Source: an uncultured Bacteroidales bacterium (GTDB lineage: Bacteria > Bacteroidota > Bacteroidia > Bacteroidales > Bacteroidaceae). Taken from it: a DNA stretch of 64,000 bases. The stretch is taken from positions 62,001 to 126,000 of the forward strand of contig CACYLU010000002.1 of NCBI GenBank assembly GCA_902775375.1, in the 5' to 3' direction. Below, piece by piece: positions 35,754 to 44,770 of the stretch. A model generated the notes under the pieces. The model saw only the letters and a list, made by a program, of their open reading frames with translations. It did not search any database and had not been told where the DNA came from. The stretch's first letter is position 1. Each line of letters begins with the position of its first letter. The position numbers were made by a program, and so were the translations under genes.

Positions 35754-35781
35754 CAAAGGTAGCAAAAAATGCTTATATTTG
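35754..35781. promoter_or_regulatory. Back-to-back -7 elements of divergent genes
   Basis: Minus strand TACCTTTG (35761-35754) serves the AMP-binding gene. Plus strand TATATTTG (35774-35781) serves the PP2C-kinase operon. The two are 12 nt apart, so binding at one may interfere with the other. Confidence 0.5.
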
Positions 35782-35811
35782 CATTATTATTATAAAAATG
35801 TAGCATTAAGT

Positions 35812-36978
35812 ATGGCTGTAAAGATTTTAAGTGTTGACGACGAGAACGATCTCGAATTGTTGTTGACACAATATTTCAGAAGAAAGATTCGCAAGGGTGA
35901 GTATGAGTTCTTTTTTGCGCATAATGGTATTGAAGCGCTTAGAGTATTGTTGGAACAACCAGATATCAACATTATCCTGAGCGATATCAATATGCCTGAA
36001 ATGGATGGACTTACCTTGTTGGCTAAGATAAACGAGTTGAGAAACCCTGCTTTAAAATGCATCATGGTGTCAGCATATGGCGATATGGGCAATATACGTA
36101 CGGCGATGAACAATGGTGCTTTCGACTTTGCCACGAAACCTATTGACTTGGATGATTTGAGTGTGACTATTGAGAAGGCTATTGAACAGATTGACTTCGT
36201 GAAGAAATCGCAAATGGAGCATACTCAATTAGAGATGATCAAGACAGACTTGGCAGTTGCAGCAGAAATTCAGCAAGCCATCTTGCCAAAGCAGCAGCCA
36301 GCGTTTGAAAATTGTGAGGCTAAATTTGACTTGGCACAGATAATGATACCAGCAAAGGACATTGGCGGTGACTTTTATGATTTCTTTGAAATTGATGATG
36401 AGCGTCTGGGAATGGTAATGGCAGATGTGAGTGGCAAAGGCATTCCTGCTGCCATTTTTATGGCTGTTAGCCGTACACTGATACATATCAGTGGTTTACA
36501 GCGTGACTATACAGCAGCAGACTGCTTGAGAGTCAGCAACCTGATGCTCTGCAAGGAGAGTGCCGACAATATGTTTGTAACGGTATTCTACGCTATCTAT
36601 AATGTCAAAACGGGTGAAATAAACTATTGCAATGCTGGACATAATCCTCCCTATATTTTGCGCAAGGACGGTAAACTGGAAAAATTGCCAAATAGCGACA
36701 GTGGTATGCTAGGCGTATTTGACTTCTTAGATTTTACTGATGAATATGCACAGTTAGGCGAAGGCGATATGCTGATGATGTATACTGATGGCATTGACGA
36801 AGCATGTAATGTCAAAAACGAAGTTTTTACTGATGAACGTATGGAACAAGTATTGCGTGATAGCAAGGGATTAACTTGTCAAGCTGCTATCGACAAAATG
36901 CTTGAGTGTGTACGAGCGTTTGCATCAGGAGCTCCTCAGAGTGATGACATTACCATGATGGCATTGAAGAGGGAATAG
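35812..36978 (+). CDS. Response regulator with SpoIIE-type PP2C phosphatase output
   Basis: I start at MAVKILSVDDEND; the frame is open far upstream but that part lies over the divergent gene. Of 388 residues, 1-120 are a receiver domain with the acidic pair D9-D10, phospho-acceptor D58 (ILSDINMPEMDG), S87 and K109. A coiled-coil linker follows, then a PP2C domain (about 165-386) with GGDFYDFF, ADVSGKG, YTDGIDEA and SDDITMM. A phosphorelay would switch a Ser/Thr phosphatase. It is the first gene of a six-gene operon and the likely target of the kinases encoded downstream. The phosphatase substrate is not evident. Confidence 0.92.
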   Translation: MAVKILSVDDENDLELLLTQYFRRKIRKGEYEFFFAHNGIEALRVLLEQPDINIILSDINMPEMDGLTLLAKINELRNPALKCIMVSAYGDMGNIRTAMNNGAFDFATKPIDLDDLSVTIEKAIEQIDFVKKSQMEHTQLEMIKTDLAVAAEIQQAILPKQQPAFENCEAKFDLAQIMIPAKDIGGDFYDFFEIDDERLGMVMADVSGKGIPAAIFMAVSRTLIHISGLQRDYTAADCLRVSNLMLCKESADNMFVTVFYAIYNVKTGEINYCNAGHNPPYILRKDGKLEKLPNSDSGMLGVFDFLDFTDEYAQLGEGDMLMMYTDGIDEACNVKNEVFTDERMEQVLRDSKGLTCQAAIDKMLECVRAFASGAPQSDDITMMALKRE

Positions 36979-36992
36979 ACCCTTAAGAAGCA

Positions 36993-38597
36993 ATGAAAAG
37001 ATTCAATAAACTCTGGCTGTTTTCGTTGCTGGCTATTTTAATAGCTGGAGGAATGGCTTTTTGGGCTGGCTATGCTACCAACAAAGCCCAGAAAGAAGAA
37101 TTGCAAGCGCAGTTGAAAGACTTGACTGATAAAGAAAAGCGCAGTGTTGTAGAAAGAAGAATCAGTGCGCAGATGGAAGAGATTGCGCTTGAACAGAAGA
37201 AAATATCTGATCAGCAGCGAGAGGAGGCAGTGCAACAAACGCGTATTGCTGATGAAATGCGACAGCGAGCTGAGGTGGAGCGCCGAAATGCTTTAGAGGC
37301 AGAACAAAGTGCTTTAGAGTCGGAAAGACGTGCAGTGGATGCTTCCAGATTGGCTGAAAACCAGCGTGCTGTAGCTGAAGAACGACGCGCTGAGGCAGAG
37401 TACTCAAGAAGTGTGGCTGACACTCTAAGCTATCTGGCATTAGCCCGTTCGTTGGCATCTGTAGCCAGCACACAAGAAAATATTGGCAATCATGAGTTGG
37501 CCCTGTTGTTGGCCTATACTTCCTATCTTTATACAGACCGTTATCATGGCGATTTGTACAATCCTGTTTTTTATCAGGCCTTGTCACAGATTAGTAAAAG
37601 AAATCAGTCTTGGAAAGTGCACAATGGCTCTATCATGAAGCAGGTATGGGAAGGTAATAGTGATTCAAAGTTTATCACAATTAGTACTTATGGCGAAATT
37701 ATAGAGCATGATTTTGAGAATGAAAGACTGACTTCTCGTATGCTTTTCAGCGATAAGAACTATGATATACGTGATATTATTCAGTTTTCAAATGGCATTT
37801 GTTATGCTATAAGTAGAACCGGGCATATTATTTTGCTAAGACCAAATGGTACTTATGTTGTGCAACCTATTACTGGAGCTGTCCATCCATTCCGCATATT
37901 TCAACAAGATAATATGAATTTGCTGGTGGTAGCAGAAAACGGATTGTTTGTTATTGCACAGGGTAACTTGCAACTTCTGAATACTATTCTTTTTGAAGCC
38001 CCTATATATATTGCCGGAGGAGCGAAAGATGATGAACTCTTTTTGTTTAATAATACAGATATAGTTACAATAGTAAGTGGAAAAGAGTTGAATATCAGTC
38101 ATAAAAAATTGCCCTTCAAGGAAAGGGTATTCTCATATTCTTTCTTGAAAGAACTGAATGTTCATATTTATGGAACCACTGATGGTGTGGTGATTTTAGT
38201 TGATAAATCAGGCAGAACAACTCGGTTGGTAGGACATCGTTCAAGGGTTTCCAGAGTGTCCCTGTTATATCGCTTGACAAGAAACATGAATAGCACAAGT
38301 AATTTATTCCTTACAACCAGCTATGACGGTACAGTGAAAGCATGGGACATAAACAAAGAAAAAATTGAACCTATGGATGTGATGGCTACTGATGGTTGGC
38401 TGATGAGTACGTCGACAGATAAATCAGGTAACTATTTGTGGACAGGCGACCAAAATGGATATTTAACACGTACATTGATTACAGTGTCAGAGATGGCCAA
38501 ATATATCAAGGAGTCGTTGACAAGAGACTTTACGCAAGAGGAATGGGCATATTATATTGGCAATAACATACCTTACGAATCATTTATTGGCAAGTAA
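36993..38597 (+). CDS. Membrane-anchored coiled-coil protein with C-terminal beta-propeller
   Basis: A 534-residue protein with an uncleaved-looking N-terminal helix (9-27). A long Glu/Arg/Ala-rich coiled coil (28-150) carries heptad-like AEERRAEAE and RRNALEAEQ runs. A short helical part follows, then a WD40-like propeller (about 190-500) in which one clear unit reads TSYDGTVKAWDI. It has no enzymatic motif. The arrangement suggests a scaffold that presents a propeller at the end of a coiled-coil stalk. It lies between the response-regulator phosphatase and the kinases, 4 nt before the next start, so it is probably a structural part of that pathway. Confidence 0.75.
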   Translation: MKRFNKLWLFSLLAILIAGGMAFWAGYATNKAQKEELQAQLKDLTDKEKRSVVERRISAQMEEIALEQKKISDQQREEAVQQTRIADEMRQRAEVERRNALEAEQSALESERRAVDASRLAENQRAVAEERRAEAEYSRSVADTLSYLALARSLASVASTQENIGNHELALLLAYTSYLYTDRYHGDLYNPVFYQALSQISKRNQSWKVHNGSIMKQVWEGNSDSKFITISTYGEIIEHDFENERLTSRMLFSDKNYDIRDIIQFSNGICYAISRTGHIILLRPNGTYVVQPITGAVHPFRIFQQDNMNLLVVAENGLFVIAQGNLQLLNTILFEAPIYIAGGAKDDELFLFNNTDIVTIVSGKELNISHKKLPFKERVFSYSFLKELNVHIYGTTDGVVILVDKSGRTTRLVGHRSRVSRVSLLYRLTRNMNSTSNLFLTTSYDGTVKAWDINKEKIEPMDVMATDGWLMSTSTDKSGNYLWTGDQNGYLTRTLITVSEMAKYIKESLTRDFTQEEWAYYIGNNIPYESFIGK

Positions 38598-38601
38598 ATC
38601 G

Positions 38602-41409
38602 ATGAAAGGATTGAAGTACATAGTGTTTTGCAGTGTGTTACTAATAGGCTTTTTGCCTGTCAGGGCACAAGGTTTGCCTTTCATGCGTAATTATGAACCA
38701 AGTGAGTATAATGCCCATAATCAGAATTTCGATATCTTGGTGGATAAGGAAGAAGGGGTGGTATATGTGGCTAATTTTGAAGGCTTGCTTTATTTCGACA
38801 ATGCAGAATGGGACATTTTGCATACACCTGGCATCTCTCGCATTACCACTCTTTTCCAAGACAGTATGGGAAAGATTTGGACAGGTGGATATAACTTTAT
38901 TGGTTATCTTGAATATAATGATGTGATTGATGCTGAGTTGCATCCATTGGAAAATTTGTCGGGTATTAGAGGAGAGGTGAATGAGATATGGGAAGAAAAT
39001 GGAACCATCTATTTCTATATGGTGGATGGTAATACATATCGCGTGGTTAATGATTCTTGGGAACTGATAGCGACAAATAACAGCAAGTTGCCAGTTTACT
39101 CTAAAACTAACGGACATTCCTATCCGGAAGAGAATGCACAGGTTTTGCCTATCGCCGATAATTTTGTTGTGAAAGCAATAGAAGGACAGGGCATTGTCGT
39201 ATCTGATGGTCATGGAAATGAGTATTTTACACTGAATGAGGACAATGGATTGCTGAATAATAGTGTGACTCGCTTGTGCTACAATGGCACTGGTATTGTG
39301 TGGGGAGCTACTCAAAATGGCATTTTTTCTATGATGATGCCCTCAATCTATAGACAATATACTACCACAGAGGGTGTTGCGATGGTATTGTCTATGTATG
39401 TGTTAGATAACCATTTCTATGTGGGTACACGAAACGGCCTATTGATCAAGAATGGGAATGATTTCGAGCATGTTGAAGGAGTTGATTTTGCATGCTGGGA
39501 TCTTGATAGAAAAGGAGATGATTTATTGGCAGCTACTTCTGATGGAGTTTTCTTAATTAGCGGGAAAAAGGTAGAACGCCTCACTACTGCCGCCACTACT
39601 GCAATCTTGCCTGTTGATGGAGGTTTCTATAGTGGTGAGTTTGATGGTGTGTATTTCAATTCTTCTGATGGCAAACAACATAAGGTACTGGATATGGAAA
39701 ATGTTACCTTCATGCAGATTGATGATGATGGTGTGTTCTGGCTACGTAACTTATATGGTCAAGTAGGTCGCATTACCATGAGAGAAATGAATGAAGGAAA
39801 GAAAGATTTGACATTAAGTGAAGACCTTGCAACTTTTATATCATATCAAGGCAAGGTGAAGGTGTTGAATGCTACTGATGTGGAGCCTTTCCCATATCCT
39901 GATTTCTCTTATGTTGATGATAATGATGTCCTGTGGCTTACAGACAATGAGGCCAAAAACTTATATGCGTACAAGGATGGAAAGCGCATGGAGGAAATAG
40001 ATCATGTGCTGGCACCTTTAAAGAACTATGCGGTGCGTAGTTTGATAGTGAGCGATGGTTTATTGTGGATAGGTGGTACTTTTGGTATCGTAGCTGTAGA
40101 CTTAAATCAGCCAGATCCATTGTTCTCTGCTGAGAATGACTTGGGTATCTGTGCTGTCAGATTAGGTAATGATAGCCTTATTTATGGTGGATATGGTGAT
40201 GCACCAGAAGTATTAAGAAACTTGTCAAGCAGTGATCGTCATTTGCGGATTAGTTATGCGCTTAGTTTTGAATCATTAGTAGGACAGACCCTTTATAGAT
40301 ATCGTTTAAACAATAGTTCTTGGACTACATGGTCAACAGATCATACGACGGAATTTGCGAACTTATCATACGGTAGATATAAACTTGAAGTACAAGCAAT
40401 GGATGCCGCAGGAAAAATATGGGAGGATGATCCGCTGGTTTTCCGTATTAAATATCCGTTCTATTTATCATGGTATATGTTTGTTCTATATGTCTTGTCT
40501 TTTATGGGATTGGCATCTTTAGTGACACGATGGAGAACATACCGATTGGAGAAAGAAAAGCTGCAATTGGAAGGAATTGTAGAAGAACGTACTGCTGAAT
40601 TGAGGCGTGCGCAAAAACAGTTGATTCGCCAGGAGAAGATGGCTACTGCTGGCAAACTGACGCAAGGTTTGATTGATCGTATCCTGAACCCCATGAACTA
40701 CATAAATAACTTCTCAAAATTGTCTAGTGGCTTGGTAAAAGACTTGAAAGCCAATATAAAGGATGAAGAAGAACACATGGAAAAAGAGAATTATGAGGAT
40801 ACAATGGATGTACTCGATATGCTTTCGCAGAACTTAGAGAAGGTGGAAAAACACGGTCTGAATGCAACGCATACGCTGAAAGCAATGGAGGAGATACTGA
40901 GAGATCGCTCCGGAGGTATGCAACCAATGAACTTGGCAGATTTGTTGCGTGCAAATAAGGAGTCGGTAGATTCTTATTATGCCAAGGAGATTGCTGAATA
41001 TCATATTGATGTGCAGTTGATTTGCCCATATCAGTCACTGATGATCAATGGTAATGTTGAACATCTCAGTAAATCGTTTATGAGTATATTGGGGAATAGC
41101 ATTTATGCACTTGTAAAGAGAGCAAAACGAGATACTGCTTACCAACCTGCATTACTTTTGAAGGCAAGGGCTGAAGGGGATAAGGTGCTGGTGTTTATAC
41201 ATGACAATGGTGTGGGTATTGAAAAGACAATTATAGATAAAGTATTTGATCCATTCTTTACGACTAAGACTACAAGTGAGGCAACAGGTGTGGGCTTGTA
41301 TTTGTGTCATGAAATAGTGCAGACTCATGGAGGAGAGATTTCCGTTGAATCTGAGAAAAGTGAATTTACTGAATTTAAGATAGAACTTCCTTTGTTAAAA
41401 AACAATTGA
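38602..41409 (+). CDS. Two-component propeller histidine kinase lacking the phospho-acceptor histidine
   Basis: I start at MKGLKYIVFCSVLLIGFLPVRA, a signal peptide; upstream residues overlap the previous gene. The 935-residue protein has a large periplasmic propeller (30-550), a Y_Y_Y-like domain (about 555-620), a transmembrane helix (about 625-645), a coiled coil, a DHp-like region and an ATPase domain with DNGVGI and GVGLYL. The overall plan is that of Bacteroidota propeller kinases. In the H-box the usual GIAHEIxNP reads GLIDRILNP, with Asp692 in place of His. It therefore should not autophosphorylate in the standard way. There is no receiver or AraC output at the C-terminus. Confidence 0.85.
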   Translation: MKGLKYIVFCSVLLIGFLPVRAQGLPFMRNYEPSEYNAHNQNFDILVDKEEGVVYVANFEGLLYFDNAEWDILHTPGISRITTLFQDSMGKIWTGGYNFIGYLEYNDVIDAELHPLENLSGIRGEVNEIWEENGTIYFYMVDGNTYRVVNDSWELIATNNSKLPVYSKTNGHSYPEENAQVLPIADNFVVKAIEGQGIVVSDGHGNEYFTLNEDNGLLNNSVTRLCYNGTGIVWGATQNGIFSMMMPSIYRQYTTTEGVAMVLSMYVLDNHFYVGTRNGLLIKNGNDFEHVEGVDFACWDLDRKGDDLLAATSDGVFLISGKKVERLTTAATTAILPVDGGFYSGEFDGVYFNSSDGKQHKVLDMENVTFMQIDDDGVFWLRNLYGQVGRITMREMNEGKKDLTLSEDLATFISYQGKVKVLNATDVEPFPYPDFSYVDDNDVLWLTDNEAKNLYAYKDGKRMEEIDHVLAPLKNYAVRSLIVSDGLLWIGGTFGIVAVDLNQPDPLFSAENDLGICAVRLGNDSLIYGGYGDAPEVLRNLSSSDRHLRISYALSFESLVGQTLYRYRLNNSSWTTWSTDHTTEFANLSYGRYKLEVQAMDAAGKIWEDDPLVFRIKYPFYLSWYMFVLYVLSFMGLASLVTRWRTYRLEKEKLQLEGIVEERTAELRRAQKQLIRQEKMATAGKLTQGLIDRILNPMNYINNFSKLSSGLVKDLKANIKDEEEHMEKENYEDTMDVLDMLSQNLEKVEKHGLNATHTLKAMEEILRDRSGGMQPMNLADLLRANKESVDSYYAKEIAEYHIDVQLICPYQSLMINGNVEHLSKSFMSILGNSIYALVKRAKRDTAYQPALLLKARAEGDKVLVFIHDNGVGIEKTIIDKVFDPFFTTKTTSEATGVGLYLCHEIVQTHGGEISVESEKSEFTEFKIELPLLKNN

Positions 41410-41413
41410 CGAT

Positions 41414-42250
41414 ATGGAAACGCCAAATCTAGAATTGGAAACGTTGAAGCAGCTGTTGAAGCAGCAAGAGAAATTAGCTTCACTTGGATTGTTGAGTGCA
41501 GGTATAGCTCACGAGATTCAGAATCCTCTGAATTTTGTCATCAATTTCAGCAAGATGTCTTACAAACTTCTGAAGGATCTTTATGAAGTTCTTGAAGACA
41601 ATAAAGATAAGATTGGCGAAGCTGACCGTGAGGAGATTGATGATATTGTTTCAGATCTTCGAGAGAATATGAACAAAATTGTGGAGCACAGTGAACGTGC
41701 CATCAATACCATTCAAGGCATCCTGCTTATTTCCAGAGGAAAGGAGGGAGAATTTATCCCTTCAGATATTAACGTTATTGTCAAGGAGTATGTTAGGCTT
41801 TCCTATCATGCCATGAGGGCTAAACGCAAGAACTTTAATATCAGCATTCATGAGGATTACCAAGATAATATTCCTCAAATAATGATTGTACCCCAAGATT
41901 TCAGTCGTGCCATACTGAATATCATGAACAATGCTTGTTACTCTGTATGGGTAAAATCGCAGATAGTTAAATCGGAAAGCTATACCCCAACTATAGATGT
42001 TAGTGTGAAGTATGATGATAAGAATATCATGGTAGCAATTAAAGATAATGGCTTGGGAATGACTGAAGAGGTGAAAAAGCATATCTATGAGAATTTCTAT
42101 ACAACGAAACCCGTTGGCGAAGGGACAGGATTAGGTATGGCCATTACGCATGATATTATAGTCAACAGGCTTCATGGTAAGATACAAATAGACTCTATAG
42201 AAGGAGAATACGCTTGTTTCACACTTATCATACCTGCTAAAATAAAATGA
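41414..42250 (+). CDS. Soluble histidine kinase without a sensor domain
   Basis: A 278-residue cytoplasmic kinase starting METPNLELETLKQLLKQQEK, a short coiled coil. The H-box is intact: GIAHEIQNPLNF with His33. The ATPase has an N-box (ILNIMNNACYS), G1 (DNGLGM) and G2 (GTGLGMAIT). It has neither membrane helix nor PAS, so it must take its input from another protein. The preceding gene, 4 nt upstream, encodes a propeller kinase of similar DHp/ATPase type but without the His. A mixed dimer between the two is an attractive inference. It overlaps the TonB-dependent receptor gene by 4 nt. Confidence 0.9.
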   Translation: METPNLELETLKQLLKQQEKLASLGLLSAGIAHEIQNPLNFVINFSKMSYKLLKDLYEVLEDNKDKIGEADREEIDDIVSDLRENMNKIVEHSERAINTIQGILLISRGKEGEFIPSDINVIVKEYVRLSYHAMRAKRKNFNISIHEDYQDNIPQIMIVPQDFSRAILNIMNNACYSVWVKSQIVKSESYTPTIDVSVKYDDKNIMVAIKDNGLGMTEEVKKHIYENFYTTKPVGEGTGLGMAITHDIIVNRLHGKIQIDSIEGEYACFTLIIPAKIK

Positions 42251-44760
42251 AAAGGCTGATAACATATATTTATGTAGTGTGTCTGAGCTTGATGGTTTGG
42301 TCGCAGGAGCAAGATAATGGACGATCTTTCTATATAGAAGCAGAAACTGCTTATAGCATAGGACGCTTAGAAAGGGTAGTGGAGTTGCTTGATCCCAATA
42401 TCAATTCTATAAAAGGAACATTGAAACAGAGTGCCTATCGCTTGCTTGCACTTGCCAAACTGGGCCTTGATGATAATGAAGCTGCAGAAAGATATGTGAG
42501 TCTATTACTAAATGAAAATCCATATTACAGCACAATACCTGAGGATCCTCAGCGGTTTATAGATATGTTAGAGGATCTCAAAAGAGGTATGGGAGGAACC
42601 ATCACTACAGCATCAAGTCAGGCAGAAAGTTTGGCAGAAGTGCCTGTGCCAACTACCTTGATTACTGAAGAGATGATTCGCAATAGTGGAGCACGCAACT
42701 TGCAGGAAGTGTTGGCAGCATATGTGCCAGGCATGAATCTTATAGATTGTAATGATGACATAAATGTGGCTATGCGTGGCATCTATAGTAATACACAGGA
42801 GAAAATATTGATTATGCTCAATGGGCATCGCCTGAATAGTTACACTACCAATACTGCTGCTCCTGACTTCAGTTTAAGCCTGGAAAAGGTGAAACAGATA
42901 GAGGTGTTACGAGGCCCTGCTTCATCGCTCTATGGTGGAGTTGCTCTGACGGCGGTAGTAAATATCATCACTTGGAATGGAGCCGACATCGACGGCATGA
43001 AGGTAAAGGCTGGTGTGGGTAATCATGGCCAAGTGCGTGGCGATTTGGTGTTTGGCAAACGTTATTTCGACCTTGATTTGCTGGTGTGGGGCAGTGTGTA
43101 CGCAAGCAAAGGTGAAAGGAGAAGTGTTCCTGATGATCGAAAGGATGCAAGCGTTTATGTAATGCCTGTTGACAAAATAAGCATTGGACGTATAGGAGGC
43201 CGTCCGTCATACGACTTCGGTATTCAACTGGACTGGAAAGGGTGGCAGTTCTTGTACGACAGCCATTCTTCACAAGTAGTAGCTCCCTATACCTTAAGTA
43301 CATTGGCAGTTTCTTACGACCACGATCGCTATCGTACTTTTAATGGTATAGGTCCAAGTTTTGCTACCACGTCAAGCCATGCAGACTTGAGCTATTCGCA
43401 TCAATTGGGCAACCTTCATTTGAAATATGCCGTAACTTATGATAAATCCGACATTACGCGCTACCAGGTTATTAATGATGAGCCTATGCCTGAATTGTCT
43501 AAAGTGCTAGATGTTTCAGATGAAGTGTCAACTATTTTTGAAAAATATGGAGGCACAACGCGTTATGTTAACGGACAAGACCAAGATTATGGCTTCCAAC
43601 TGAAAGGTGACTTCGCTTATGGCTTAGGAGATAATCACAAAGGAACTGTGAACTTTGGTGCCGAATATAATCATTTCCAATTGGATGACCTCCGCTATCA
43701 GATAGGTTATGATTTTGTTCAGACTATCCCTGAGAATACAACTTTACGTGACGCAGGAAAAGGTAAAGAAAACACTGCAAATGTGTATTTGCAGCTGAAG
43801 CATCAGTGGAAGTCGCTTATCCTCAATGCTGGTATGCGCTACGACTATAAATTACGCTACAATCATTCTAAAGCCAATGAGTTGTCACCGCGTATTGCGC
43901 TTATTTGGTTACGACCTAAGTGGAATATGAAGTTTAGCTATTCAAAGTCATTTGTGGATGCTCCATATATCTACCGAAAGGCTAATGTGTTGTCAACCCT
44001 TATGAGTGGAGGAAGTGAAGAGGAAGCTCAGGAGTTATTGCCAGAGCGCGTTCATTCCTTGCAACTTTCATTCGCGGGTACTAATTGGGCAAAAGGTTTT
44101 AATTTTGAAATCAACGGCTTTTACAATAACAGTACTGACTTGGTTATGACACATGTAACTGACTACATGAATGCTGGTAGAAACAAAACCATTGGTGTGG
44201 AAATGATGGGTAATTATAAGTCACCTCGATTTACGGCTGATGTCAATGTTACTTGGATGAAGACCTACAAAGCCAATTTGATGGGAGTTGAGAACGGAAT
44301 ATTTACCTCAAATTCCATGACTGATATTAATGCCAACAACAATACCCCTGCAATCATGTCGAATGCCGTATTAGCTTGGCAGGCTTCTAAGAGACTGAAA
44401 TTACACACCCATATCTTGTTCGAAGGGAAACAGTCGTCTTATAATACTGACTTAGTAAGACTTTTGCAAATTAAGGGTTGTTTCGATAATGCTGATTATT
44501 TCTATGAAATAGGAAATATAGAAGAGGCAGAAGACTGGCTAGACATGGCTATGAGCTTGTTCCCAGGATTGATTTCTAAGAGAGATATGTCTGCACGTGC
44601 CATTGTTAATGCAGGAGCTGAATATAAATTGGGAAAACTGACGTTAGGACTAAATATACATAACCTCTTTGGTACTCGTTACAATCGAAGTGGTATGAAT
44701 ACCAACCTTATTATTCAACAGGGCCGTTGGTTCCTTTTTGATGTGGCGTATAAATTCTGA
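42247..44760 (+). CDS. TonB-dependent receptor with TPR-like N-terminal domain
   Basis: An 837-residue outer-membrane receptor. After the signal peptide (1-20) comes a helical TPR-like domain (about 22-115, YSIGRLERVVELLD then AYRLLALAKLGLDD) in place of the usual carboxypeptidase-like domain. The plug (about 135-245) has IRNSGARNLQEVLAAYVPG and IEVLRGPASSLYG. The barrel ends in DVAYKF with terminal Phe. An extra helical segment (about 735-780, EIGNIEEAEDWLDMAM) interrupts the barrel, probably in an outside loop. No SusD partner is present. Its place in a signalling operon suggests that transport and sensing are linked. Confidence 0.85.
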   Translation: MKRLITYIYVVCLSLMVWSQEQDNGRSFYIEAETAYSIGRLERVVELLDPNINSIKGTLKQSAYRLLALAKLGLDDNEAAERYVSLLLNENPYYSTIPEDPQRFIDMLEDLKRGMGGTITTASSQAESLAEVPVPTTLITEEMIRNSGARNLQEVLAAYVPGMNLIDCNDDINVAMRGIYSNTQEKILIMLNGHRLNSYTTNTAAPDFSLSLEKVKQIEVLRGPASSLYGGVALTAVVNIITWNGADIDGMKVKAGVGNHGQVRGDLVFGKRYFDLDLLVWGSVYASKGERRSVPDDRKDASVYVMPVDKISIGRIGGRPSYDFGIQLDWKGWQFLYDSHSSQVVAPYTLSTLAVSYDHDRYRTFNGIGPSFATTSSHADLSYSHQLGNLHLKYAVTYDKSDITRYQVINDEPMPELSKVLDVSDEVSTIFEKYGGTTRYVNGQDQDYGFQLKGDFAYGLGDNHKGTVNFGAEYNHFQLDDLRYQIGYDFVQTIPENTTLRDAGKGKENTANVYLQLKHQWKSLILNAGMRYDYKLRYNHSKANELSPRIALIWLRPKWNMKFSYSKSFVDAPYIYRKANVLSTLMSGGSEEEAQELLPERVHSLQLSFAGTNWAKGFNFEINGFYNNSTDLVMTHVTDYMNAGRNKTIGVEMMGNYKSPRFTADVNVTWMKTYKANLMGVENGIFTSNSMTDINANNNTPAIMSNAVLAWQASKRLKLHTHILFEGKQSSYNTDLVRLLQIKGCFDNADYFYEIGNIEEAEDWLDMAMSLFPGLISKRDMSARAIVNAGAEYKLGKLTLGLNIHNLFGTRYNRSGMNTNLIIQQGRWFLFDVAYKF

Positions 44761-44770
44761 AAGAATAATT

